NCBI GenBank assembly: GCA_031264395.1
Contig: JAISEB010000108.1
Coordinates: forward strand, 1-25,270
Source of the DNA: Treponema sp.
GTDB lineage: Bacteria; Spirochaetota; Spirochaetia; Treponematales; Breznakiellaceae
Length of the DNA stretch: 25,270 nucleotides
Reading direction: 5' to 3'
Part shown: positions 16,002-24,032 of the stretch, piece by piece
Position numbering within the stretch: the stretch's first letter is position 1
Layout of the letters: every line of letters begins with the position of its first letter
Translations under genes and position numbers: made by a program
Notes under the pieces: model-generated
Told to the model about the DNA's origin: nothing
Databases searched by the model: none
What the model saw: only the letters and a program-made list of their open reading frames with translations

Positions 16002-16037
16002 TCCCGCTCCTGTTCTCCGTCCGCGCGGCGGTCATTG

Positions 16038-16066
16038 TTGACGCGCCCCTTTCTTTCTTTTATCAT
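16038..16066 (+). promoter_or_regulatory. Sigma70-type promoter TTGACG-17-TATCAT
   Basis: TTGACG (16038-16043) and TATCAT (16061-16066) each match consensus at five of six bases and are 17 bp apart. Transcription should start near 16073, giving a leader of about 75 nt that includes the hairpin at 16095-16125. On the other strand, GATAAT (16065-16070) could be the -10 of the HD-GYP gene, but a matching -35 is not evident. Confidence 0.65.
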
Positions 16067-16094
16067 TATCATGACCTTGTGGTTTTCACAGGCT

Positions 16095-16125
16095 GCGGTT
16101 CCAAAACCGGGCGTTTTGGAACCGC
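16095..16125 (+). promoter_or_regulatory. Perfect 13-bp hairpin in the leader before the TPR-like membrane protein gene
   Basis: GCGGTTCCAAAAC (16095-16107) is exactly complementary to GTTTTGGAACCGC (16113-16125), with a 5-base loop. It ends nine bases before the TAGGAG ribosome site (16135-16140) and has no T-tract, so simple termination is unlikely. It could control translation or mRNA stability, act as a DNA operator in the divergent intergenic region, or be a dispersed palindrome. Confidence 0.6.
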
Positions 16126-16148
16126 CTCTCATTATAGGAGTATTTCCC

Positions 16149-16976
16149 TTGAAATTCAAATCCATCTTTATCATCTTTAACATACTCATCGTTTTTTTTC
16201 TACTGATCATGATGTTTATGCCCCTTCTTGTCCTGGGGCCCGGTTTCAGCGCCGGTTTCTGGCGTTCGGCATGGCCCATGGGCGCTGTCCTTGTTGCCGT
16301 CCTCCTCTTTCTTGATGTTTTTTACGCCCTTAACAGCAGGCTGTACCGCCTTCTTGAACGGGAAGACTGGCCGGCGCTCGCCGATTATCTTGAATCGAAG
16401 GTGATAAGAAAGGGCCGTTATTCGTCCCGCCTGGTGCGGCTTCTGGCCAACACCTACCTTGTAATGTCCGATTCGGCGGCGGTGCTGAGCCTTGAAAACA
16501 AGACCGCGCTTGCGCGGCCTTCCCTTGTCGAAAAAAACGCCCTTGTTTTCGGCGCGGCGCGCATTCTTTCCGGCGATACGGCGGGGGCCGTGAATTTTTT
16601 TTCCCGGAGGCTTGAAAAAGAGGCGGGGAAGGGCAGCGACGCCCAGTGGGTACGCTGGTACTACGGTTTTTCGCTGCTTCTCTCGCGGCAGTTTGACAAG
16701 GCCGCCCCGGTGTTCAGGAGCATGGTCTTTGAATCGCCCGACGCGCTTGTTACCGGCCTTTCGGCCTATTTTCTTTCGGGAACCCTGCGGAAAAACGCCG
16801 AAGATCCCCTCGGCTGCGCGGAGGCCGCCGAGGAGGGCAGGAAGCGGGTCAGGGAATCGGTTAAGACGCTTTCGCTCTGGAAAAAGGAGACGGCCAGGCT
16901 GGAAACCGAAGTCCACGCCGCCGTTCTGCGGAAATATTTTGACGAAGCCGGAAACTGGCTTTTTGAATCACGGTAG
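16149..16976 (+). CDS. Membrane-anchored TPR-like protein of unknown function, 275 aa, TTG start
   Basis: I choose TTG 16149 because TAGGAG sits eight bases upstream. The farther upstream in-frame TTG at 16035 lies within the promoter. The N-terminus has two membrane segments, about residues 5-30 and 43-60. The remainder is soluble and alpha-helical with pairs such as LLEREDWPALADYLESK, LVRLLANTYLVMSDSAAVL and WYYGFSLLLSRQFDKAAPVF, reminiscent of tetratricopeptide repeats that scaffold other proteins. No catalytic motif was seen and the family was not recognised. The gene ends 6 nt before alaA, so the two are probably co-transcribed from the promoter at 16038-16066. Confidence 0.8.
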   Translation: MKFKSIFIIFNILIVFFLLIMMFMPLLVLGPGFSAGFWRSAWPMGAVLVAVLLFLDVFYALNSRLYRLLEREDWPALADYLESKVIRKGRYSSRLVRLLANTYLVMSDSAAVLSLENKTALARPSLVEKNALVFGAARILSGDTAGAVNFFSRRLEKEAGKGSDAQWVRWYYGFSLLLSRQFDKAAPVFRSMVFESPDALVTGLSAYFLSGTLRKNAEDPLGCAEAAEEGRKRVRESVKTLSLWKKETARLETEVHAAVLRKYFDEAGNWLFESR

Positions 16977-16982
16977 GTTTGC

Positions 16983-18203
16983 ATGAAATCGTATGAAAAA
17001 TCAACGAAGCTGAACGATGTCTGCTACGACATACGCGGGCCGGCGCTCAAGGAGGCCAAAAGGCTCGAATCGGAAGGCTTCCGCATCCTCAAGCTCAACA
17101 TAGGCAACCCTGCGCCCTTTGGTTTTAACGTCCCCGACGAGATCCTTCACGACGTCATTGTCAACATGCCCGAGGCGCAGGGCTACGGCGATTCGCAGGG
17201 GATCTTCCCCGCGAGGAAGGCCGTCATGCAGGACTTCCAGTCAAAAGGCGTCATGGACGTCGGCGTGGACGACATCTTCATAGGCAACGGGGTAAGCGAA
17301 CTTATTGTCATGGCGATGCAGGGGCTGCTCAATTCAGGCGACGAGGTGCTGCTGCCCATGCCCGATTACCCCCTGTGGACCGCCGCGGTGACTCTTGTAG
17401 GCGGCAGGGCCGTTCATTATGTGTGCGACGAAGAGGCCGGCTGGAATCCCGACATCGCGGACATCAGGTCTAAAGTAAGCGCCCGGACAAAGGCCATTGT
17501 GGTGATCAACCCCAACAACCCCACAGGGGCGGTGTACGACCGTTCCGTTCTGGAGGAGATAGGCCGTGTGGCGCTGGAACACGAACTTATCATCTACAGC
17601 GATGAAATCTACGACCGTATCCTCTACGACGGCGCCAGGCACACGCCCATGGCCCTTATAGAGCCTGAGGTTCTTACCGTTACCTTTAACGGCCTTTCAA
17701 AGGCGTACCGGGCCGCGGGATTCCGGGCGGGCTGGATGGGCCTGTCGGGAAACAAAAAAGCCGCCGCCGGTTACCGCGAAGGGCTCGACATGCTTTCCAC
17801 CATGCGGCTCTGCCCCAATATGCCCGCCCAGTTCGGCATACAGACCGCCCTTGGCGGCTATCAGAGCATCAACGATCTGGTGCTTCCCGGCGGAAGGCTG
17901 CGGGAACAGCGGGATATAGCGGTGAGCCTTGTCAACTCCATTCCCGGCCTTTCGGTGGTGACTCCCAAAGGCGCCCTGTACTGCTTCCCCAAAATGGACG
18001 CCGGCCGTTTCAACATTACCGACGACGAACGCTTTGTTTTTGATCTGCTCCGGGAACAGCGCATACTTCTTGTGCAGGGCACCGGCTTTAACTGGAAGGC
18101 CCCCGATCATTTCCGCATCGTCTTTCTTCCCGACAGGGAAACTCTTGCTACCGCCATACGGCGGCTCGGCGTTTTTCTGGAGCATTACCGGCAGGAGGCA
18201 TAA
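16983..18203 (+). CDS. alaA: AlaA-type glutamate-pyruvate aminotransferase, 406 aa
   Basis: The protein closely follows Escherichia coli AlaA (YfbQ) as I remember it: KSTKLNDVCYDIRGPALKEAKRLESEG, LKLNIGNPAPFGF, GNGVSELIVMAMQGLLNSGDE and RLCPNMPAQFGIQTALGGYQSI. It is a fold-type I PLP enzyme: Lys240 in FNGLSKAYRAAGFRAGW should carry PLP, with Asn179 (INPNNPTG), Asp207 and Tyr210 (SDEIYD) contacting the cofactor and Arg378 holding the substrate carboxylate. The reaction interconverts pyruvate plus glutamate with alanine plus 2-oxoglutarate, which in this envelope-rich region would also feed alanine to peptidoglycan (inference). The full length matches the family. It is followed by an intrinsic terminator. 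Confidence 0.93.
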   Translation: MKSYEKSTKLNDVCYDIRGPALKEAKRLESEGFRILKLNIGNPAPFGFNVPDEILHDVIVNMPEAQGYGDSQGIFPARKAVMQDFQSKGVMDVGVDDIFIGNGVSELIVMAMQGLLNSGDEVLLPMPDYPLWTAAVTLVGGRAVHYVCDEEAGWNPDIADIRSKVSARTKAIVVINPNNPTGAVYDRSVLEEIGRVALEHELIIYSDEIYDRILYDGARHTPMALIEPEVLTVTFNGLSKAYRAAGFRAGWMGLSGNKKAAAGYREGLDMLSTMRLCPNMPAQFGIQTALGGYQSINDLVLPGGRLREQRDIAVSLVNSIPGLSVVTPKGALYCFPKMDAGRFNITDDERFVFDLLREQRILLVQGTGFNWKAPDHFRIVFLPDRETLATAIRRLGVFLEHYRQEA

Positions 18204-18247
18204 AAAAAGACGATGCGCCTGGACGTCGGAACGCGCACCGTCTGATT
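18204..18247. terminator. Bidirectional intrinsic terminator between alaA and the DUF115 gene
   Basis: AGACGATGCGC (18208-18218) pairs with GCGCACCGTCT (18233-18243) with one mismatch. On the minus strand the stem is followed by seven T residues, a classic intrinsic terminator for the envelope operon; on the plus strand a shorter GATTTT follows, serving alaA. A second small GGGGGG/CCCTCCC inverted repeat lies at about 18252-18269, between this stem and the DUF115 stop. Confidence 0.8.
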
Positions 18248-18278
18248 TTCAGGGGGGATTACCCTCCCGTTGTATTCT

Positions 18279-20231
18279 TTATCGGCTCCGTTTTTGGGGA
18301 ACTTGAGGAAAAAACGCCTTTCCCCCCGCCGTTTTTTCCCCTTCCGCCAGTACCCGCACATTGTAGTCCGCCGCTTCGGCAAGGGCCCGGTACAGCGCCG
18401 ACGAATACTCCAGATGCCGCCCGTAGCGGTCCTCCTTCGCGGTTTCAAGGGCCGCCTCAAGTTCGCGTTCCGGCGGAAAAAGAAAACCGGCGACGTCCTT
18501 CACGCCGCTTTCGGCAATTCTCCGGTTAACGCGGTCAAGAGCCTCGAGAGTTCCCTCCCTGTTCCCTCTCCGTTCAAGGGCGTCTTCGGCGGTTTTTGCC
18601 CCCTCTCGCGCGTCGTCCCGTATACGCCGCAGCCCTTCCAGAAGGGAAGCGCGGGCCTTTTCGTACCGTTCCGCCCTTTCCCGCGATTCCCCGGGCGCGC
18701 TGAACGCCTCCCCGACGGCGAGGGATGCCGCCTCGAGCCGTTCTTCTATCTCGCCCCGCCTTTCAGGAAGGGCAAGAAGCGCCTCAGGCTCCGCGTTAAC
18801 AAGCCCGTCTATGGCGGCCCCGTCCGGAAAGAGGCGGTAGTTCCGCACGCCGGGGTATTCCCTGAAACGGTTTTCAAACCAGGCCGCGTAAAGGGAAAGC
18901 CTCCTGTCGGTAAGGACCTCCCCGCCTCCTGCGGACCGGGTTTTGAAAGGAGCGCCGCCGCGCAGGGCCCTGGCCGCTCCCGTTTCGGCGGGGTTTAGCC
19001 GCGTGGATTCGGCGAGGTTCTTTTCCTCAAAGACAGCCCCCCGGTAATGGGTCTTTAGTCCCGGAAAGGAAAGATCCAGCCCGGCCGTCCAGATTTCCTC
19101 CGCCCCCAGCGCGCGGGCAAAGTCCCACGCTGTGGTGGCGACAGATCCGCCCGCGCCCAGCGCGCCTTTGGGGTCCACCCGGTTTTCTATAAACCGCCCC
19201 AGCGGAAAGAGGCTGCCGCAGAGGTACGTTTCCCTGAACGGCGTCCCTTCAAGAACAGGAGGGTAGACCGCCGATTCGGCGACAAGCCGCGTGCGCGGCG
19301 AGGGGCAGCGGTCAAGATGGCGGCAGTTCCAGAACTGGGGATCGACGACAAGGACAAAATCCGCCGCGACTCCCTGTTTAAGGAGAAAGCGGAGGCTGGT
19401 GTCGGCCGCCGTCACGATGCAGCGTTTGGCGATTTCGGGAAGCAGGGGGCCCGCGCGGTCAAGCGACGGCCCGGCGGCGGCGAGAAACACGGGAAGCGCG
19501 CCCCTTCCCGCCCCGGCCCGCGCCAGGCCGGCCAGGCCCGATATGCCGGGAAGATCGCGGATGGCGGTCATGTTGCGGGAAAGGTTTCGGACCCAGCGCC
19601 TCCCGAAACGCCGCTGGGTGGCAAGGTTGACGTCGTCCCGCGAAGCCCAGGTGCGGATAACGCCTTCGGCGTGCTCGTACCACAACGGGTTAAGATCCGC
19701 CAGCGTGCGGTTTTTAAGGACAAGAGGCGCGGCAGAAGGGTTTTCCCCGGTCTCATCCGCGCCTTTTTCAAGGAGGGCAAGGGCCGAAGCTATCCCCCCG
19801 CCGTTTCCGCCTATGACAAAGATGATCTTTCGCTCCGAAAGGAATTCCCGCAGGTCCCGTTCCTCAAGGGCCCTTTTCAGCACCGAAGGATGGCGCTCCG
19901 CTATGACAAGGGGCCGGCCCGGCATGAGGCGGGAAACGGCCTCCGCGCCGTATCCCAGACCGAAGCCGAGCACGACGGCGGGACCTGTCCCCGGAGAGAG
20001 GCTCGCGGCAAGCCGTTCGGCCTCCCGTACCGGATCGCGGGGCGAATGGACATGGCGGCCAAGGATGATCATGTCCCTGTTTTCCCCGGCTTCTTTCACG
20101 GTTATGGATCCGGGGTCCCCCGGCCATTCGGCGTTCTCCTCTTTTTCCGTTCGAAAGGTTTTTTCAAGCTCCCCGGCAAGGCCGGGATAATTTTTATGAA
20201 GACAGTCCCTGTTGAGTTCCCAGAAGGTCAT
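18279..20231 (-). CDS. DUF115 / MptE-like motility-associated glycosyltransferase-family protein, 650 aa
   Basis: The core at about 195-430 shows the DUF115 (6-hydroxymethylpterin pyrophosphokinase MptE-like) pattern: NLATQRRFGRRWVRNLSRN (202-220), VFLAAAGPSLDRAGPLLPE (248-266), ADFVLVVDPQFW (290-301) and GGSVATTAWDFARALGAEEI (361-380). The N-terminal 80-160 segment, with VVLGFGLGYGAEAVSRLMPG and VIAERHP, resembles a nucleotide-binding fold. The C-terminal 480-640 part is helical and charged, probably coiled coil. Bacterial relatives are the Maf proteins that attach nonulosonic-acid sugars to flagellin; a similar role on periplasmic flagellins or another envelope protein is plausible. Its ATG overlaps the PBP stop (ATGA, 20228-20231), and it is the last gene before the terminator. 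Confidence 0.88.
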   Translation of the reverse strand: MTFWELNRDCLHKNYPGLAGELEKTFRTEKEENAEWPGDPGSITVKEAGENRDMIILGRHVHSPRDPVREAERLAASLSPGTGPAVVLGFGLGYGAEAVSRLMPGRPLVIAERHPSVLKRALEERDLREFLSERKIIFVIGGNGGGIASALALLEKGADETGENPSAAPLVLKNRTLADLNPLWYEHAEGVIRTWASRDDVNLATQRRFGRRWVRNLSRNMTAIRDLPGISGLAGLARAGAGRGALPVFLAAAGPSLDRAGPLLPEIAKRCIVTAADTSLRFLLKQGVAADFVLVVDPQFWNCRHLDRCPSPRTRLVAESAVYPPVLEGTPFRETYLCGSLFPLGRFIENRVDPKGALGAGGSVATTAWDFARALGAEEIWTAGLDLSFPGLKTHYRGAVFEEKNLAESTRLNPAETGAARALRGGAPFKTRSAGGGEVLTDRRLSLYAAWFENRFREYPGVRNYRLFPDGAAIDGLVNAEPEALLALPERRGEIEERLEAASLAVGEAFSAPGESRERAERYEKARASLLEGLRRIRDDAREGAKTAEDALERRGNREGTLEALDRVNRRIAESGVKDVAGFLFPPERELEAALETAKEDRYGRHLEYSSALYRALAEAADYNVRVLAEGEKTAGGKAFFPQVPQKRSR

Positions 20232-22078
20232 TCCAGTTCCACCACAATCAACCCTCCGTTTTCAAGCGGCGTTCCCGGCGGCGGGTCCTGACGCCGCACC
20301 CAGCCGTTCCCCCGGATTTCCAGATTGATGTCGTCGCGGAGGAGGAGGGGGAGCAACGCCCGTTTGGAAAGGCCCCGGAGATCGGGGACCGCGCCGTCGA
20401 AGGAGGGGAGCGTTTCAGGGGAAATATCCACCGTGCCCGGATGGGAAATCTGGGGGTTTCTGCCCCGCGGTATGCCAAGGTAGTTGACCAGTTCTTCCGC
20501 GGCTTCGCGTATGGGCGGCGCGGCGATACGGCCCCCGTAGTATTCCCCTCTTGGTTTTACGATTACAAGGTACAGCACGAGAGAAGGCGATTCGGCGGGA
20601 AGCAGGGCGATGCAGCTTGAGATAAAGTCGGTTTCGGAATAAGAGCCGGTCCGGGGATCGATGATCTGGGCGGTGCCTGTTTTTACCGCGAGGGAAAGAT
20701 CCTCCACGCTGGCCCGCCAGCCGGTTCCTATGTCGGAGGTAACGTCGACCATGTACCCCCGCATCGCGCGGGCCGTTTCGCTTTTAAGGACGCGGCGCGG
20801 AGACCCCGCCTCTATGGTTCTGACGTTTTTTCCGTCGGCGGAAACGACGCGGGAGACGATGCGGGGGGGAACAAGGATGCCGTCGTTGGCGACCGCCGAG
20901 GCCGCCTGGATCATCTGGAGCGCCGAGACGGCTATCTCCTGTCCCATGGCTATGGTGGGCTTGCTCCGTTCCGACCAGCGTTCGACAGGCCGGAGGAAAC
21001 CGGCCGTTTCACCGGGATTGCCCGCGCCGGTGCGGGTTCCGAAGCCGTAGTTCCGCAGGAGTTCGTAAAACGAATTCCCCGAAAGCCTGTCCGAAGCGTA
21101 GGCCGCGCCGGCGTTGCAGGAATGGATGATGATGTCCCTTGCCGTAACCCTGCCGTGCGCCCCCAGGCAGTTAATAACAATGGTTTCGCCCCGGCTTGTT
21201 GTCCGTTCATAACGGCCGTTGCAGAAAAAGACCGTGTCTTCCCCTATGGCCCCCGAGTCAAGGAGGGCGGACAGCGAAAAGACCTTGAAAACCGATCCCG
21301 GCTCGTAGGCCCAGATCGCCGGCCTGTCCATGCGGGCCGAATCGGAAGATGACTGAAAATCGTTGGGATCAAAACCTGGAAGGGAAGCGGACCCGAGTAT
21401 GTCGCCGGTTCTGGGATCGGCGGCCATGAATATCACCGCCTCCGCCCCGGTTTCCTCGAGTATGCCCCGGCCCGTGCGTTCAAGAATGTACTGTACGTTG
21501 GCGTCAATGGTAAGGATCACCTGCCCGCCCGGCCCGCCGTCCGGGGAAACAAGATCGTCCTCAAAGGCGTATTCAATTCCCGCGAGCCCGTTGTTGCCGT
21601 CGCCCGTAAACCCGATGATCCCCGCCGCGAGGCTCCGTTCCGGGTAAATGCGGCCGACGATGGGCTCTATGCCTACGCCCTTGAGCCTTCCCTGCGCCTG
21701 CGCCGCCTCAATAAGTCTTACCGCCGATTCGTCAACCTGTTTTTTCAGGTAGACAAAATCGCCGGAAGATTCCCGTATGCGGGAGGCGATTTCCTCCGGG
21801 GGCATTTCAAGAACGGGCTCCAGTTCCCGGGCCAGTTCCTCAACGCCTGCAATCTCGGGCCGCCACACGCTGATGTTGGCAAGCCTTGTCTGCAGGGCCA
21901 GCACGCGGCCGTTACGGTCCAGAATGGAACCGCGTCCGGCAAGGCTGCGGGAACGGGGCCGGGACACGGGCCCTCCCTTTCCTATCATGAGGGAGCCGTA
22001 ACGTATCAATACCGCCAAGGCGGCGAGGGAAAAGAGTGAAATAAAAATCAGAAAGCGGCCTTTTTTCCGGCTGTTCAT
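20228..22078 (-). CDS. FtsI/PBP2-type transpeptidase with C-terminal PASTA domain, 616 aa
   Basis: This is a class B penicillin-binding protein. It has one N-terminal membrane anchor (8-26) and a pedestal/dimerisation domain beginning at RGSILDRNGRVLA (49-61). The transpeptidase domain carries S262-V-F-K265, S320-C-N322 and K466-T-G468 in the expected order. A PASTA domain follows at about 558-616 (VPDLRGLSKRALLPLL ending IVVEL), less usual in Gram-negative FtsI but common in some phyla. It should cross-link septal or elongating peptidoglycan in the periplasm; division (FtsI) rather than elongation is likely but not proved. Its ATG overlaps the signal peptidase stop by four bases and its stop overlaps the DUF115 start, so the three genes form one operon. 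Confidence 0.92.
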   Translation of the reverse strand: MNSRKKGRFLIFISLFSLAALAVLIRYGSLMIGKGGPVSRPRSRSLAGRGSILDRNGRVLALQTRLANISVWRPEIAGVEELARELEPVLEMPPEEIASRIRESSGDFVYLKKQVDESAVRLIEAAQAQGRLKGVGIEPIVGRIYPERSLAAGIIGFTGDGNNGLAGIEYAFEDDLVSPDGGPGGQVILTIDANVQYILERTGRGILEETGAEAVIFMAADPRTGDILGSASLPGFDPNDFQSSSDSARMDRPAIWAYEPGSVFKVFSLSALLDSGAIGEDTVFFCNGRYERTTSRGETIVINCLGAHGRVTARDIIIHSCNAGAAYASDRLSGNSFYELLRNYGFGTRTGAGNPGETAGFLRPVERWSERSKPTIAMGQEIAVSALQMIQAASAVANDGILVPPRIVSRVVSADGKNVRTIEAGSPRRVLKSETARAMRGYMVDVTSDIGTGWRASVEDLSLAVKTGTAQIIDPRTGSYSETDFISSCIALLPAESPSLVLYLVIVKPRGEYYGGRIAAPPIREAAEELVNYLGIPRGRNPQISHPGTVDISPETLPSFDGAVPDLRGLSKRALLPLLLRDDINLEIRGNGWVRRQDPPPGTPLENGGLIVVELE

Positions 22079-22467
22079 TTAACGCCCAGCGCCTTGCCGA
22101 TGATGCAATCCACCGGAACCGGACCGTAGGACCGGGAATCAAATGACAGGGGGCCGTTGTCCCCAAGGGCCATGAAATGTTCCTCCGCGATTTCCACGCA
22201 CCGTTTTACCGCGACGCCGTTGCCGGGGGCGTAAAAAATCACCACGTCCCCCGGCCTGGGCAGCGCCCATCTTACAAGGTACGTCTTCATCCAGGGAAAA
22301 CGGAAGCCGTAAACCAGACGGCTTACCACAAGCACCGTTCCCGTCCTGATGGCAGGCTCCATGGATTTTCCCTCGGCGATCATCAGATCAAAAACAAAAA
22401 ATTTCAGCACCCCTCCCAGGATAAAGGCACAGAGGACCGCCTTTCTCATACCGGCAAGTATAATCAT
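22075..22467 (-). CDS. lepB: Signal peptidase I-family protein, compact, 130 aa
   Basis: The protein has one N-terminal membrane segment (about 7-28). The catalytic serine is in GKSMEPAIRTG (S35), the catalytic lysine in VAVKRC (K88), and box E is LGDNGPLSFDSRSYGPV (101-117). This is the complete S26 signal peptidase core at nearly minimum length; Escherichia coli LepB is much longer. It should remove signal peptides from exported proteins at the outer face of the inner membrane; a bacterial genome may carry several such enzymes. I use ATG 22467, which has AAGAAG five bases upstream; M7 is an alternative without a ribosome site. It is the first gene of the envelope operon, divergent from the M23 peptidase gene across only 27 bp. 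Confidence 0.9.
   Translation of the reverse strand: MIILAGMRKAVLCAFILGGVLKFFVFDLMIAEGKSMEPAIRTGTVLVVSRLVYGFRFPWMKTYLVRWALPRPGDVVIFYAPGNGVAVKRCVEIAEEHFMALGDNGPLSFDSRSYGPVPVDCIIGKALGVK
22459..22464 (+). promoter_or_regulatory. Possible -10 box for the M23 peptidase gene
   Basis: A perfect TATAAT lies 30 bases before the ATG at 22495, within the first codons of the divergent lepB gene. No convincing -35 box lies 16-18 bp upstream, so this is a weak call. Confidence 0.3.
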
Positions 22468-22494
22468 TCGGCTTCTTTATGTCGATAAACCAGT

Positions 22495-23679
22495 ATGATA
22501 CGGGATCTCATTGCCGGCCAGCGTGTCAAACCCAGAAAGAAACCTTCGCTGCTTTCGGCGGCCATGGCATACCGGCCGGATTCCCGGGCAAAAGGCGTCC
22601 ATATCAAACAGAAGCCGGCCAGGACCCGCCGCGCCGCGCGCGTAAAAAAAAGGAGCGCGGCTTTTTCCTCGGGCTTTGCCGGAAAACGGGACGTCATCGG
22701 GAAAAAAATCGCCCGCGCCCTTTCGGGCGTCATACGTCCCGGCGGAATTATTCCGGCCTTTATCATCGCCGTCCTCGCGGGATTTTCGGTTCTGGCCCTT
22801 GTTTTCGATCCCTCTTTTTCCCTTCCCTGGGAAAAGCCCGCCCTTCCCCAGCCGGAAGAAGACGGCGGCTATGGCCATAACCTCGCTTCCTACGCGGGGC
22901 TCCTTCCCCCGGTCTCCGTCGATACAGGGGACGATATTCCCCTCGATCTTATGGAAACCTTTTCCTGGTCCTCCTACACGGTGAGGCGGGGCGATTCCGT
23001 TTCGGGAATAGCGGCCGCCAACGGCATTTCCATGGACGCGGTAATAGCCTGCAACGGCATTACCAACGCCCGCAGGCTTCGCGAAGGCCAGACGCTGCGC
23101 ATCCCGAACATGGACGGTATTCCCTATACGGTAAAAAACGGCGACAGCCTTTCAAAAATTTCCGCGTCGTTCAAAGCCCCGCTTGAGGCGATACTCGACG
23201 CCAACGACATAGAGACCGACGACATAAGCGGGGGAACGGTGCTCTTTATTCCCGGCGCCCGCATGAAAACCGAGGAACTGAAACTTGCCCTTGGGGAATT
23301 GTTTGTGTATCCCATAAGGGGAAGGCTTACAAGCCCCTACGGCTGGCGGGACGATCCCATCAGCGGGGTCAGGCGCTATCACGCCGCGATAGATCTTGCC
23401 GCTCCTGCCGGCACGCCGGTACGGGCCGCCATGGACGGAAAAATTTCGTCGGTAGGGTACAACGCGACCTACGGCAACTACATCATCATAAGCCACGGCG
23501 GCGGCTACCAGACCCTGTACGCCCATCTTCGCACCGTATCGGTAAAAAAAGACGCGCAGGTAAATCAGGGCGGGAAGATCGGAGAGGCGGGAAGCACCGG
23601 CTACAGTACCGGCCCTCATCTTCATTTTGCCGTTTTCAAAAACGGAAAGGCGGTAAATCCCCTTGAATATCTTCATTAA
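22495..23679 (+). CDS. LysM-LysM-M23 peptidoglycan endopeptidase, 394 aa
   Basis: The first 82 residues are very basic and would be cytoplasmic. A membrane segment follows at about 84-104, so this is a type II anchored periplasmic protein. LysM modules lie at about 161-204 (YTVRRGDSVSGIAAANGI) and 211-253 (YTVKNGDSLSKISASF), binding glycan strands. The M23/LytM domain at about 270-394 has zinc ligands H296 and D300 (HAAID) and H377 in GPHLHF, with H344 (YAHL) and H375 completing the active site, so it looks catalytically intact. It should cut peptide cross-links during growth or division, or activate an amidase. A 40-aa membrane peptide gene follows after 27 bp. The start has no obvious Shine-Dalgarno sequence. 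Confidence 0.92.
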   Translation: MIRDLIAGQRVKPRKKPSLLSAAMAYRPDSRAKGVHIKQKPARTRRAARVKKRSAAFSSGFAGKRDVIGKKIARALSGVIRPGGIIPAFIIAVLAGFSVLALVFDPSFSLPWEKPALPQPEEDGGYGHNLASYAGLLPPVSVDTGDDIPLDLMETFSWSSYTVRRGDSVSGIAAANGISMDAVIACNGITNARRLREGQTLRIPNMDGIPYTVKNGDSLSKISASFKAPLEAILDANDIETDDISGGTVLFIPGARMKTEELKLALGELFVYPIRGRLTSPYGWRDDPISGVRRYHAAIDLAAPAGTPVRAAMDGKISSVGYNATYGNYIIISHGGGYQTLYAHLRTVSVKKDAQVNQGGKIGEAGSTGYSTGPHLHFAVFKNGKAVNPLEYLH

Positions 23680-23706
23680 GAACAGTACACTAAAAGCGGA
23701 GGTTTC

Positions 23707-23829
23707 ATGCGTAATCTTATGTTGATACTTATTGCCTTTATCGCTGTTGTTACCTTTATCAGGGCTTTTGACAATTCGGGGCCCGGCATTACCGCCGAAC
23801 CGGTAATCGAAGCCGGCGTCAATAATTAA
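23707..23829 (+). CDS. Small single-pass membrane protein, 40 aa
   Basis: GGAGG at 23698-23702 lies four bases before ATG 23707. The peptide starts MRNLMLILIAFIAVVTFIRA, a hydrophobic segment of about 18 residues after a single Arg, followed by a short acidic-polar tail ending AEPVIEAGVNN. It could be a small membrane regulator, or a signal peptide with a tiny secreted tail. The ribosome site, the spacing (27 bp after the M23 gene, 10 bp before the next gene) and the same strand support a real gene. No family was recognised. Confidence 0.6.
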   Translation: MRNLMLILIAFIAVVTFIRAFDNSGPGITAEPVIEAGVNN

Positions 23830-23839
23830 ACGTTCCGTT

Positions 23840-24031
23840 ATGGCGTCCGTCGAAAAACCGGCAGTCATTCCTTCTTTCGAGGATGTTCTGGATGCCGCCT
23901 GTGAAGGTCTCGCGGATACACAGATCCGTTATTCCGTACGCCGGATCAGGGAAATGGAGGAATGTCTTGCCAATCTGGAAATGGAGCTGGATGTTTTTCT
24001 TCGGAACAGGAAAGAGGGCGGATCTGCGTGA
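23840..24031 (+). CDS. Small helical protein of unknown function, 63 aa
   Basis: The 63-residue product is charged and mostly helical (IRYSVRRIREMEECLANLEMELDVFLRN), with heptad-like hydrophobic spacing that suggests a short coiled coil. There is no membrane segment or signal. It starts 10 bp after the 40-aa gene and its stop lies one base before the ATG of the next gene, a layout expected of an operon. The ribosome site is weak. The family was not recognised; its role may be as a partner of one of its neighbours. Confidence 0.6.
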   Translation: MASVEKPAVIPSFEDVLDAACEGLADTQIRYSVRRIREMEECLANLEMELDVFLRNRKEGGSA

Positions 24032-24032
24032 T

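Noticed and set aside
19317..20291. Plus-strand frame of 324 codons
   Set aside because: Antisense to the DUF115 gene and composed of Gly/Arg/Lys-rich shadow sequence.
22495..22529. Minus-strand TTGACA and TATCAT as promoter for lepB
   Set aside because: The two boxes are 23 bp apart, too far for a normal sigma70 promoter, so I did not call it.
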